Source of the DNA: Variovorax sp. PBL-E5
Lineage (GTDB): Bacteria > Pseudomonadota > Gammaproteobacteria > Burkholderiales > Burkholderiaceae_C
NCBI RefSeq assembly: GCF_901827185.1
Contig: NZ_LR594673.1
Location: forward strand, 489,015 to 553,014
DNA: 64,000 bases
Direction: 5' to 3'
Shown: positions 8,785-16,330 of the stretch, one piece after another
Numbering within the stretch: position 1 is the stretch's first letter
Layout: each line of letters begins with the position of its first letter
Translations under genes and position numbers: made by a program
The notes under the pieces: generated by a model
The model's database searches: none
The model's input: the letters and a program-made list of their open reading frames with translations, nothing else
What the model was told of the DNA's origin: nothing

Positions 8785-8805
8785 GACGCGCAAGGCCCGC
8801 GCGTC
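8785..8805. terminator. GC-rich hairpin between convergent operons
   Basis: A 7-bp perfect stem (GACGCGC at 8785 and GCGCGTC at 8799) with a 7-base loop lies just after the CoA-transferase stop and before the end of the convergent dehydrogenase gene. There is no clear T tract, so it may be a rho-independent-like or merely stabilising hairpin. Confidence 0.4.
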
Positions 8806-8848
8806 GACCGGGCAATGGCCTTGCCGCGCGGGTCCGCCCCGACGATCT

Positions 8849-9994
8849 TCACTCGCCCGCAGCGGCCAGTTCGACATGACGCCGGCGGTGCTGGGCCGCA
8901 TTGCCCAGCCAGGCCGAGAGCACCAGGGCGCGCTTGAGGTAAAGGCCGATATCGCATTCGTGCGTGTAGCCGATGGCCCCATGCAACTGGATGCACTCGC
9001 GCGTGATGCGCAGTGCCGCATCGCTGCAACGTGCCTTGCATCGGCTCGCGACGCGGCTGCGCTCGGGGCCCGTGCAGGCGTCGTCCGTGAACGCGGCCAG
9101 TGCCTCGTCGAGCACCGCAGCCGCGAGCTCGCGCTGCACCAGCAGATCGACCGCCTTGTGCTGCAGCGCCTGGAAGCTGCCGATGGGCTGGCCGAACTGC
9201 ACGCGCGTGCGCATGTAGGCCAGCGTCATGTCGAAGGCTTCGTGCGCCACGCCCAACAGCTCGGCGCTCGCGGCCACGGTCGCCGCGTCGAGCGCCTGCG
9301 CGAGCACGGCACGCCCGTGCGCGGGCGCGGCCATGAGCGCGTCGGCCTTGACGGCCACGTGGTCCAGCGCCACCGCGATCGAAGGCGTGCCATCGGTCTG
9401 CCAGGTATTCGACACGTGCACCCCCGGGGCATCACGCGGCACATGGAGCACACCGACACCCTCGTCGATGCGCGCCGACACCAGGAAGGCCGTGGCCGCC
9501 GCGCCGCCAGCCACCCATCCCTTGCGGCCCGAGATCACGAATCCGTTCCCTTCGCGCCGGGCCTCGGTGCGGATGGCATCGACCGCAATCGATGCGGCCT
9601 GTTCTTGCCACGCCAGCGCGAGAGTGGCGGCGCCCGAGGCCACGTCCCCGAGCAACGCACCGGCCTGCGGCTGCACCGCGGCGTGAAGCAACGCGGTGAC
9701 CGGCAGCACGGCCGTCGCCACGAAGGGCTCGCCCAGCAGGCTGCGCCCCAGCTCCTGCGCGACCGCTGCCGCCTCGCGCAGGCCGAGCCCTGCGCCGCCC
9801 TGTGCCTCGGCGACCAGCATGCCGCGCCAGCCCAGCGCCTGCATCTGCGCGAAGGCCGCCGCATCGAAGCCGGGCAGCGCCGGGTGCCATGCGCGTGCGC
9901 GCATGGCGCCATGGTCGCGCTCGCCGGCCGCGAAGTCGCGCGCGCTGTCGCGCAGCAGGGTCGCGATGTCGCCGCCTTGATCTTCTGCGTTCAT
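8849..9994 (-). CDS. Acyl-CoA dehydrogenase (second pair, short partner)
   Basis: 381 residues. The beta domain is diverged; the C-terminal domain shows 'MRTRVQFGQPIGSFQALQHK' and 'IQLHGAIGYTHECDIGLY', the pattern of the minor subunit in paired dehydrogenases. The frame also opens at 10009 as ATGA with the preceding gene, but an ideal AAGGAG followed by a 6-base spacer stands before the ATG at 9994 (MNAEDQ), so that start is preferred. It is the last gene of the operon tctC-ligase-crotonase-dehydrogenase-dehydrogenase. Confidence 0.88.
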   Translation of the reverse strand: MNAEDQGGDIATLLRDSARDFAAGERDHGAMRARAWHPALPGFDAAAFAQMQALGWRGMLVAEAQGGAGLGLREAAAVAQELGRSLLGEPFVATAVLPVTALLHAAVQPQAGALLGDVASGAATLALAWQEQAASIAVDAIRTEARREGNGFVISGRKGWVAGGAAATAFLVSARIDEGVGVLHVPRDAPGVHVSNTWQTDGTPSIAVALDHVAVKADALMAAPAHGRAVLAQALDAATVAASAELLGVAHEAFDMTLAYMRTRVQFGQPIGSFQALQHKAVDLLVQRELAAAVLDEALAAFTDDACTGPERSRVASRCKARCSDAALRITRECIQLHGAIGYTHECDIGLYLKRALVLSAWLGNAAQHRRRHVELAAAGE

Positions 9995-10005
9995 CGGCGG
10001 CTCCT

Positions 10006-11178
10006 TCATTCCGGAAGTTCCAGCCACTGCCTGGCCAGGATGTTGCGCTGGATCTGGTTCGAGCCGCCGTAGATCGTCGGCCCGCGCGACTCGAGGAAGG
10101 GCGTGAGAAGGTCGATGGACTCGCCACCCACATCCACCGCGCCTTCGGTCGCACCGTCCTGCCCCGAGGTTTCGACCAGCAGTTCGGTCACGCGCTGGCA
10201 GGTTTCGGTGGCGGTCATCTTGAGCAGCGAGGATTCAAGACCGAAGCCCTTGCCCAGCGAGAGCGAGTGCACGAGCCGTTCGTACATCGCGGCCAGGTCA
10301 CGCACGTCGAAGAGCAGTTGCGTGTAGCGGTCCTGGAACACCGGGTCGGTCCAGGCCCCGTTGGCACGCGCCACCTTCTCCAGGCGCGCGAGTGCGATCA
10401 GCGACTGGCGAGGCGAGCCCGACCACACGCGCTCGAACCCGAGCAGCGTCTTGGCGATGTTCCAACCGCCGTGGAGTTCGCCGACCACGTCGCTGCGATG
10501 GGCGCGCACATCCTCCAGGAAGACCTCGCAGAATTCCTCGCCGCCCGAGATGTCGCGGATGGGCCGCACGGTGATGCCGGGCTGGTCCATGGGGAACAGC
10601 ACGAAGCTGATGCCGGCCTGCTTGCGCACCGTCTTGTCGGTGCGCACCAGCGCGAACATGTGGGTGCCGTCGAAACCCATCGTGGTCCAGATCTTCTGGC
10701 CGTTGATGATGAACTCGTCGCCTTCGAGCCGCGCCTCGGTGCGCAGGCTGGCGAGGTCGGAGCCCGCATTGGGTTCGGAATAGCCCTGCACCCAAACGTC
10801 CTCGCCCGAAAGAATGCGCGGCAGGTATTTGCGGCGCTGCGCTTCGGTGCCGCGCGCGATCAGGATCGGACCGAAGTTCGTCAGCGACTGGGTCTGCATG
10901 ACCGGCGCGCCGCTGCGCTCGTACTCCTCGATGTAGATCAGCTGCTTGACCGGCGACAGCCCCATGCCGCCCCATTCGACGGGCCACGAAGGCGCCACCC
11001 ACCCCTGTTGCGAGAGCGTCATGAACCAGGGCTTCACCAAGTGCCAGCGCAGCCGCTTCGGCCGGTGCCGCAGCGCCGCCGGGCAATTCGCATCGAAGAA
11101 GGCGGCGGCGCGGGCCCGGAAGTGCTCGTCGTCAAGGCCGTTCCAATCCGTGGCGGCCGCTTGTTCGTTCATGCTCAT
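10006..11178 (-). CDS. Acyl-CoA dehydrogenase (second pair, full-domain partner)
   Basis: 390 residues with 'VQGYSEPNAGSDLASL' and 'EFIINGQKIWTTMGF' in the flavin domain and 'TIYGGSNQIQRNILARQWLEL' at the C-terminus. The position before Gly-Ser is Gly rather than the catalytic Glu of medium-chain enzymes; the base is probably an upstream Glu ('LLGFERVWSG'). FAD-dependent alpha,beta-dehydrogenation of an acyl-CoA is expected. The start overlaps the crotonase stop by 4 bases. Confidence 0.92.
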   Translation of the reverse strand: MSMNEQAAATDWNGLDDEHFRARAAAFFDANCPAALRHRPKRLRWHLVKPWFMTLSQQGWVAPSWPVEWGGMGLSPVKQLIYIEEYERSGAPVMQTQSLTNFGPILIARGTEAQRRKYLPRILSGEDVWVQGYSEPNAGSDLASLRTEARLEGDEFIINGQKIWTTMGFDGTHMFALVRTDKTVRKQAGISFVLFPMDQPGITVRPIRDISGGEEFCEVFLEDVRAHRSDVVGELHGGWNIAKTLLGFERVWSGSPRQSLIALARLEKVARANGAWTDPVFQDRYTQLLFDVRDLAAMYERLVHSLSLGKGFGLESSLLKMTATETCQRVTELLVETSGQDGATEGAVDVGGESIDLLTPFLESRGPTIYGGSNQIQRNILARQWLELPE

Positions 11179-11981
11179 TCGCCCTTGAACTCCGGCTTGC
11201 GCTTCTCCGCAAAGGCCGTGACCGCAGCCGCATGGTCGCCGCTGTTCATGGTCAGCATCTCATAGGCGATGGAGGTGTCGAGCACCAGATTGAGCTGCTC
11301 CTTCACGCGCTTGTTCACCGAAAGCTTGGTCCACTGCACGGCCCACGTCGGCAGCGCTGCGAGTTCGCGTGCGATGGCAGTCGCTTCGGCCAGCACCTGC
11401 TCCTGGGGGAATACATGAGTCACGAGGCCCATCGCGTGCGCCTCGCGCCCGGTGATCAGACGCCCGCGCATCAGCAGGTCCTTGGCGCGTGCATCGCCGA
11501 TCAGCAGCGGCATCACCACCGCGCCGCCGTCGCCGGCCACGAGGCCGACCTTGGTGTGGCTGTCGCCGATGCGGGCGTTCTCGGCCATGACCGTGATGTC
11601 GCAGAACAGCGCCAGCGAACAGCCGAAGCCGGCGGCGTCGCCGTTGATGGCCGCGATCACGGGCGGCGAGGTCTCGACCATGTTCTGCCAGAGCCGGCGT
11701 GTGTTGCCCGGCGCGCGCAGCGAGTGGCGGAAGTTGTCCTTCGTTCCCACGCGCCGGGCCATGCCCTTGAGGTCGCCGCCGGCCGAGAAGGCCTTGCCGG
11801 CGCCCGTCAGCACCACGGCGCGGATGCGCTCGTCGTCGTTGATGTCGAGCCAGATGCGCTCGAGTTCGTGGTGCATGGGCACGCTCGCCGCGTTGAGCGT
11901 GTCGGGGCGGTCGAGGGTCAGGATCGCGACGCCGTCGTCGCCGATCTCGATCCGGAGGTACTGGTACTTGTCGTAGTTCAT
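11175..11981 (-). CDS. Crotonase-family protein with non-canonical active site
   Basis: 268 residues with the oxyanion-hole stretch 'GAGKAFSAGGDLKGMARR'. As in the protein at 6768, the first glutamate position is Asp ('ARIGDSHTKVGLVAGDGG') and the second is absent ('ARAKDLLMRGRLIT'). The two are likely paralogues serving parallel branches. It overlaps both neighbours by ATGA, so translation is coupled with the ligase upstream and the dehydrogenase downstream. Confidence 0.88.
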   Translation of the reverse strand: MNYDKYQYLRIEIGDDGVAILTLDRPDTLNAASVPMHHELERIWLDINDDERIRAVVLTGAGKAFSAGGDLKGMARRVGTKDNFRHSLRAPGNTRRLWQNMVETSPPVIAAINGDAAGFGCSLALFCDITVMAENARIGDSHTKVGLVAGDGGAVVMPLLIGDARAKDLLMRGRLITGREAHAMGLVTHVFPQEQVLAEATAIARELAALPTWAVQWTKLSVNKRVKEQLNLVLDTSIAYEMLTMNSGDHAAAVTAFAEKRKPEFKGE

Positions 11982-13579
11982 GCAGTGCTTTCCGCAGGGT
12001 CTTGCGCGGCTGCGCCATGCAGCGCGCGGATTCGGTTCTTGTCGATCTTTCCGTTGTTCAGCTTGGGCAGCTCGGTCGCGAAGACCACGCTGCGCGGCTT
12101 CTTGTAGCTGGCGATGAGCGTGCGGCAGTGGTCGATCAGCGCCTGCGCCGAGGCGCCGGCGCCGGCATGCAACACCACGACCGCGCGCACCGCCTCGCCC
12201 CAGCGCGCGTCGGGCACGCCGATCACCGCGGCCTCGCGTACCGCCGGGTGCTGCACCAGCGCCTGCTCGACCTCGCGCGAGTAGATGTTCTCGCCGCCCG
12301 AGATCACCATGTCCTTCTTGCGGTCGACGATATAGAGGAAGCCGTCCTCGTCGAAACGCCCGACATCGCCCGAATGGATCCAGCCGCCGCGCAGGGCCTG
12401 CAGCGTGGCCGGCATGTCATTCCAGTAGCCGCGGAACATCACGCCGCCGCGATAGACGATCTCGCCGGCCTCGCCGGGTGCTGCGTCGCGGCCGTCCTCG
12501 CCGACGAGACGGACGTCGGTCCCGATCAAGGGCTGGCCCACCGACTCCAGGCGCGCACGCTCGCGCGCGCTGCCGTCCGGCCGATGCTGCGATCGCAACA
12601 GCACGCTGACCGCGCCCTCGGTCTGCCCGTAGACCTGGTGGAACACATTGCCCATCAAGGCCAGGCCCTTGCGCAGCACGTGGATCGGCATCGGCGCGGC
12701 CGAATAGCACAGCACCCGCACCGATGAAAGGTCGCGCCGGGCGATGTCCGGCTCGTCGAGCACCGACTGCACCATCGTCGGCGCCAGGTGCAGGATGCTG
12801 GCCTTCTCGCGTTCGATCGCGTCGAGCACGCGCGCCGGCTCGAACTGGCGCTGCACCAGCACCGTGGCGCCGCGCCACAGCGCGCCGATCTGCAGCCCCT
12901 TGGCGCCGACGTGGAAGTAGGGCATGACCAGCAGCATCCGGTCGGCCGGCGAGATCCCCATCTCGGCCGCATGCATCTGCGCCTTGTTGACGCTGTCGCG
13001 GTGCGCCAGCAGGCAGCCCTTGGGCTTGCCGGTGGTGCCGCTGGTGAAGATGAGGTGGGCGATGTCGTCCTCCTCGGCACGCCCCGCGGGCCCCTGCGCG
13101 ATGGCAATCTCCAGCACGGTTTCGTACGCTTCGGCCCAGGCGGGCGCAGGGCCGATGCAGATCCACGCGCGCACCTGCGGCAGCTGTTCGCGCAGGCGGT
13201 CGACCAGCTGCGCATACTCGCTCTCGAACACGAAGGCAGCCGGTGCCGCGCTCTGGAGGATGGCGAGCATCTCGGCCTCGGCGAGGCGATAGTTGACCGT
13301 GGCCGCCATGAAGCCGGCGTACTCGCAGGCGCCATAGAACTCGAAGTACTCGATGCAATTCATCGCCAGCATGGCGATGCGGTCCTGGTGCACGCAGCCG
13401 CGCGCTTCCAGGGCCGCGGCCAGGCGGCAGACCCGCTCGTGGTAGCGGCCATGCGTCAGGCGGCGCGTGCCGTCGTCGAAGGCCACGCCGTCGCGCAGGA
13501 AGCGCGCGTTGCGCTCGATCAGGTCGCCCAGCGTCAGGCCGGTGGAGATGCGGCGCGGCAATGCGATCCGAGGACTCAT
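11978..13579 (-). CDS. AMP-dependent acyl-CoA synthetase/ligase
   Basis: 533 residues of the ANL superfamily, making acyl-CoA from a carboxylate, ATP and CoA through an acyl-adenylate. Motifs in order: the phosphate loop 'LIFTSGTTGKPKGC' (around residue 170), 'YGQTEG' in the middle, the hinge region 'GWIHSGDVGRFDEDG' and 'DRKKDMVISGGENIYSREVE', and the C-terminal catalytic Lys in 'LNNGKIDKNRIR'. All key motifs are present. It starts 48 bases downstream of the Bug-protein gene and heads an overlapping gene string with the crotonase and dehydrogenase pair, so it probably activates the acid captured by that binding protein. Confidence 0.93.
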   Translation of the reverse strand: MSPRIALPRRISTGLTLGDLIERNARFLRDGVAFDDGTRRLTHGRYHERVCRLAAALEARGCVHQDRIAMLAMNCIEYFEFYGACEYAGFMAATVNYRLAEAEMLAILQSAAPAAFVFESEYAQLVDRLREQLPQVRAWICIGPAPAWAEAYETVLEIAIAQGPAGRAEEDDIAHLIFTSGTTGKPKGCLLAHRDSVNKAQMHAAEMGISPADRMLLVMPYFHVGAKGLQIGALWRGATVLVQRQFEPARVLDAIEREKASILHLAPTMVQSVLDEPDIARRDLSSVRVLCYSAAPMPIHVLRKGLALMGNVFHQVYGQTEGAVSVLLRSQHRPDGSARERARLESVGQPLIGTDVRLVGEDGRDAAPGEAGEIVYRGGVMFRGYWNDMPATLQALRGGWIHSGDVGRFDEDGFLYIVDRKKDMVISGGENIYSREVEQALVQHPAVREAAVIGVPDARWGEAVRAVVVLHAGAGASAQALIDHCRTLIASYKKPRSVVFATELPKLNNGKIDKNRIRALHGAAAQDPAESTA

Positions 13580-13627
13580 GCGCGTTGCCGGTCTGCGTTC
13601 GCGCCGCGCTTCATGTCCATGCCGGCC

Positions 13628-14620
13628 TTATTCGGGCTGGACACCTGCCACCTTGGCCGCGGCGGCCCAGTACGCCAAATCCTTTCGGACCAGGTCGCGC
13701 ATCTTGTCCGCACTGCCGGGCATCGGCGTCAGGTACTGGATGCGCATCGCCTGGAGCACCTCCGGCTCTTTCAGGACGCTATCGATCTCCTTGTTGAGCC
13801 GGTTGACGATCGGCGCCGGCAAGCCGGCCGGCCCGAACAGGCCGAACCAGGGTTCGAACGCGAAGCCGGGCAGGCCAGCCTCTGCCACCGTCGGCACGTC
13901 GGGCATCAGCGGCGAGCGGGCGGAGGTCGCCAGCGCGAGGGTCTTGAGCTTGCCGGCCTTGATCAGCGGACCGGATGTCTGCATCGAATCGAACATCAGC
14001 TGCACCTGGCCGGACACCAGATCGGGAAGCGCCTGGGCACCGGCCTTGTAGGGGACATGTGTCGACTGCACGCCCGCGCGCTGGTTGAACAGCGTCATGG
14101 CCAGATTGTTGGTCGTTGCCACGCCATACGACGCGTAGTTGAGCTTGCCGGGATGGGCCTTCATGTAGGCAATCAGTTCCGGCACCGTCGATGCCGGCAC
14201 ATCGTTGGAAGCCGTCAGCGAGATCAACATGATGGCCAGCGGTGCGATGGGGGTGAAGCTCTTCACCGGATCGAAAGGCACCTTGGCCATCATGACCGGC
14301 GCGCTGGTCAGGCCCGAGGTGGTCAGCAGGAGCGTATAGCCATCGGCCGGCTGCTTGGAGACGTACTCGGAGCCGATCACCGTGCCGGCGCCCGGCTTGT
14401 TGTCGACCACCACCGGCTGGCCGAGCCGCTGCTGAAGCTTCTCGGCCATCAACCGTGCGATCTGGTCGGTCCCTCCCCCGGCGCCGTAGGGCACGACCAA
14501 CTTGATCGGGCGATTGGGATAGTTGTCCTGAGCTGCCGCCGGCCAAGCCGCCATGGCGGCAGCCGCGGCGAGTGCAAGCGCGGCAGCCCTAAGGATCAAT
14601 CGGTTCAGATGCATGGACAT
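13628..14620 (-). CDS. Bug/TctC-family periplasmic binding protein
   Basis: 330 residues with a signal peptide (basic start MSMHLNRLILR, hydrophobic Ala/Leu core, cleavage near 'AWPAAAQD'). The mature part has the family marks 'YPNRPIKLVVPYGAGGGTD', 'GAGTVIGSEYVSKQPADGYT' and 'FGLFGPAGLPAPIVNRLN'. It would bind a carboxylate in the periplasm. A weak AGGAA site precedes the ATGs at 14620 and 14614; a longer in-frame start at 14662 would put residues ahead of the signal peptide and is less likely. Being upstream of the ligase operon suggests that receptor and activation genes are expressed together from the candidate operator C promoter. Confidence 0.92.
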   Translation of the reverse strand: MSMHLNRLILRAAALALAAAAAMAAWPAAAQDNYPNRPIKLVVPYGAGGGTDQIARLMAEKLQQRLGQPVVVDNKPGAGTVIGSEYVSKQPADGYTLLLTTSGLTSAPVMMAKVPFDPVKSFTPIAPLAIMLISLTASNDVPASTVPELIAYMKAHPGKLNYASYGVATTNNLAMTLFNQRAGVQSTHVPYKAGAQALPDLVSGQVQLMFDSMQTSGPLIKAGKLKTLALATSARSPLMPDVPTVAEAGLPGFAFEPWFGLFGPAGLPAPIVNRLNKEIDSVLKEPEVLQAMRIQYLTPMPGSADKMRDLVRKDLAYWAAAAKVAGVQPE

Positions 14621-14715
14621 CAGGTTTCCTGAATCTTGAGTGGTGGCGAATTTCATCTGCAACGATAAAAGGGCGCTCTTGCCATTTCAAACGTGAATAC
14701 CCCGGACAAACCTAA

Positions 14716-14731
14716 TGCGCACATGTGTGAT
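14716..14731. promoter_or_regulatory. Candidate operator C of the CATG-palindrome family
   Basis: Reads TGCGCACATGTGTGAT followed by TCATTGG. It contains the 8-bp palindrome CACATGTG and the right half TGTGAT; its centre is 2 bp shorter than in the copy at 31964. It lies 96 bp upstream of the Bug-protein start and would serve the tctC-ligase-crotonase-dehydrogenase operon. Confidence 0.45.
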
Positions 14732-14754
14732 TCATTGGTGCAACCATGCGGCGG

Positions 14755-15915
14755 CTATAGCGTGTCCGCCGACCCGAAGATCGCCGTCGCCTGGCTCGAC
14801 AGCACGCCGCCGTTGCCATGGGCCATCGCGACCTTCGCACCCTCGACCTGGCGCGCGCCCGCCGTGCCGCGCACCTGATGCACGGCCTCGACCATCGTGA
14901 AGAGCCCGTACATGCCGGGATGTACGCACGACAGGCCGCCGCCGTTCGTGTTGACCGGCAGCCGCCCGCCGGGCGCGATGGCGCCGTCGGCAACGAAGGC
15001 GCCGCCTTCGCCCTTGGCGCAGAAGCCGAGGTCCTCCAGGAACAGGATGGTGTTGATGGTGAAGGCGTCGTACAGCTCGGCCACGTCGATGTCCTTCGCC
15101 GTCAGGCCGGCCTGGGCATAGGCACGCGCGCCGCTCTCGGTGGCGGCCGTCACGCACAGGTCCGGCATGTTGGCGATCGAGCGATGCCAGGTGGCCGAAG
15201 CGGAGGCCAGCAGGTAGGCCGGCCGGTGCGGAAAATCGCGCGCGCGCTCGGCGCGCACCATGACCACCGCGGCCGCGCCATCGGTCACCAGACAGCAGTC
15301 GCGCACCGTCAGCGGATCCGACACCATGCGCGCATTCAACACGTCGTCGATGCTCAGGTCCTCGCGCATGAAGGCGTCGGGATTGAGCTGCGCCCACCTG
15401 CGCGCAGCCACGGCCACCTCGGCCAGCTGGCGGCGCGTGGTGCCGTATTCGTGCATGTGGCGCGCCGCGGCCAGCGCATAGGACGAGGGCGGATTCATCG
15501 GCTTGTAGCGGTGCTCGTACACGACGGGCGTGCCGCCGCCGGAGACCAGGCCGCCCGCGGCGGAGCGCTGGTTGCTGCCATAGGTGATCAACGCCACGTC
15601 GCACAGCCCGGCATCGAGCGCCAGCGCGGCCCACATGGCCTGGATCTGGAACGACGAGCCGCCGGTGCGCAGGTTGTCCGTGACCTTGGGGTGGATGCCG
15701 AAGTACTCGGCCATCGTGAGCGACGACAGCGGGTCCTGCGGCAGCGTGGTGAACAGGCCATCGACGTCCGACGGCTTGAGGCCGGCATCGGACAGCGCCA
15801 GCAGCGCAGCCATCGCCGCGAGATCGATCGCCTCGTTGCCGGGCGCGGAGCCCATGCCATAGGTGGCCGCACCCACCACGGCGGACCTGCCGCGCGGAAA
15901 GCCCAGGCCGCTCAT
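14755..15915 (-). CDS. Thiolase-superfamily protein lacking the nucleophilic cysteine
   Basis: 386 residues with the SCP-x/thiolase fold. The region that normally carries the acylated cysteine reads 'NLRTGGSSFQIQAMWAAL', with Ser/Gly instead of Cys, and the second catalytic cysteine loop is replaced by 'AHGNGGVLSSQATA'. The 'NTNGGGLSCVHPG' segment, equivalent to the His-containing NxxGG loop, is retained. This pattern is known from Ltp-type partners of DUF35 proteins that cleave C-C bonds by retro-aldol chemistry rather than thiolysis. The adjacent overlapping gene is a DUF35-type OB-fold protein, which supports that reading. Substrate unknown. Confidence 0.85.
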   Translation of the reverse strand: MSGLGFPRGRSAVVGAATYGMGSAPGNEAIDLAAMAALLALSDAGLKPSDVDGLFTTLPQDPLSSLTMAEYFGIHPKVTDNLRTGGSSFQIQAMWAALALDAGLCDVALITYGSNQRSAAGGLVSGGGTPVVYEHRYKPMNPPSSYALAAARHMHEYGTTRRQLAEVAVAARRWAQLNPDAFMREDLSIDDVLNARMVSDPLTVRDCCLVTDGAAAVVMVRAERARDFPHRPAYLLASASATWHRSIANMPDLCVTAATESGARAYAQAGLTAKDIDVAELYDAFTINTILFLEDLGFCAKGEGGAFVADGAIAPGGRLPVNTNGGGLSCVHPGMYGLFTMVEAVHQVRGTAGARQVEGAKVAMAHGNGGVLSSQATAIFGSADTL

Positions 15916-16316
15916 GCCGCGCCCCCTTCCACCGGCTCGAACACCAGCAGCGCCTTGTCGCCGGGCTCGATGCGCGCCTTCACCCTCATGCCGATGCGCA
16001 CGTCGGCAGCGGCGATGCCGACCACCCTGCTCGTGAGGCGCGGACCTTCCTCGAGGTCGATCAGCGCGACGTTGTAGGACTCTGCCGGCGGCCTGACGCG
16101 CACGACCGTGGTCGAGTACACGATGCCGCGGCCGCTGGGCTCGAACCATTCGAGCGCGGTGTCGCCGCTCAGCGGTTCGGCCACACGCGGGTAGAAGAAG
16201 GCGCGGCCCGACTTGACGGCCCGCTGGATCATGAAGCGGCCTTCGTCGAGATGCTTCTGGAATTGCGCATCGGTCCGTGCCGGCGCGCGCGCCTGCGCGG
16301 CGTTCTCTGGGTTCAT
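15912..16316 (-). CDS. DUF35-type OB-fold protein with lost zinc ribbon
   Basis: 134 residues. The C-terminal half has the OB-fold pattern 'GRGIVYSTTVVRVRP', 'YNVALIDLEEGPRLTSRVVG' and 'IRIGMRVKARI'-like strands. The N-terminal ribbon that in relatives binds zinc with CxxC pairs reads 'SGRAFFYPRVAEP', without cysteines. These proteins act with thiolase-like partners, and here the stop overlaps the thiolase-like start (ATGA). An in-frame ATG at 16334 overlaps the upstream gene, but AAGGA before the ATG at 16316 favours the shorter form. Confidence 0.85.
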   Translation of the reverse strand: MNPENAAQARAPARTDAQFQKHLDEGRFMIQRAVKSGRAFFYPRVAEPLSGDTALEWFEPSGRGIVYSTTVVRVRPPAESYNVALIDLEEGPRLTSRVVGIAAADVRIGMRVKARIEPGDKALLVFEPVEGGAA

Positions 16317-16330
16317 CGTCTGTTCCTTCT

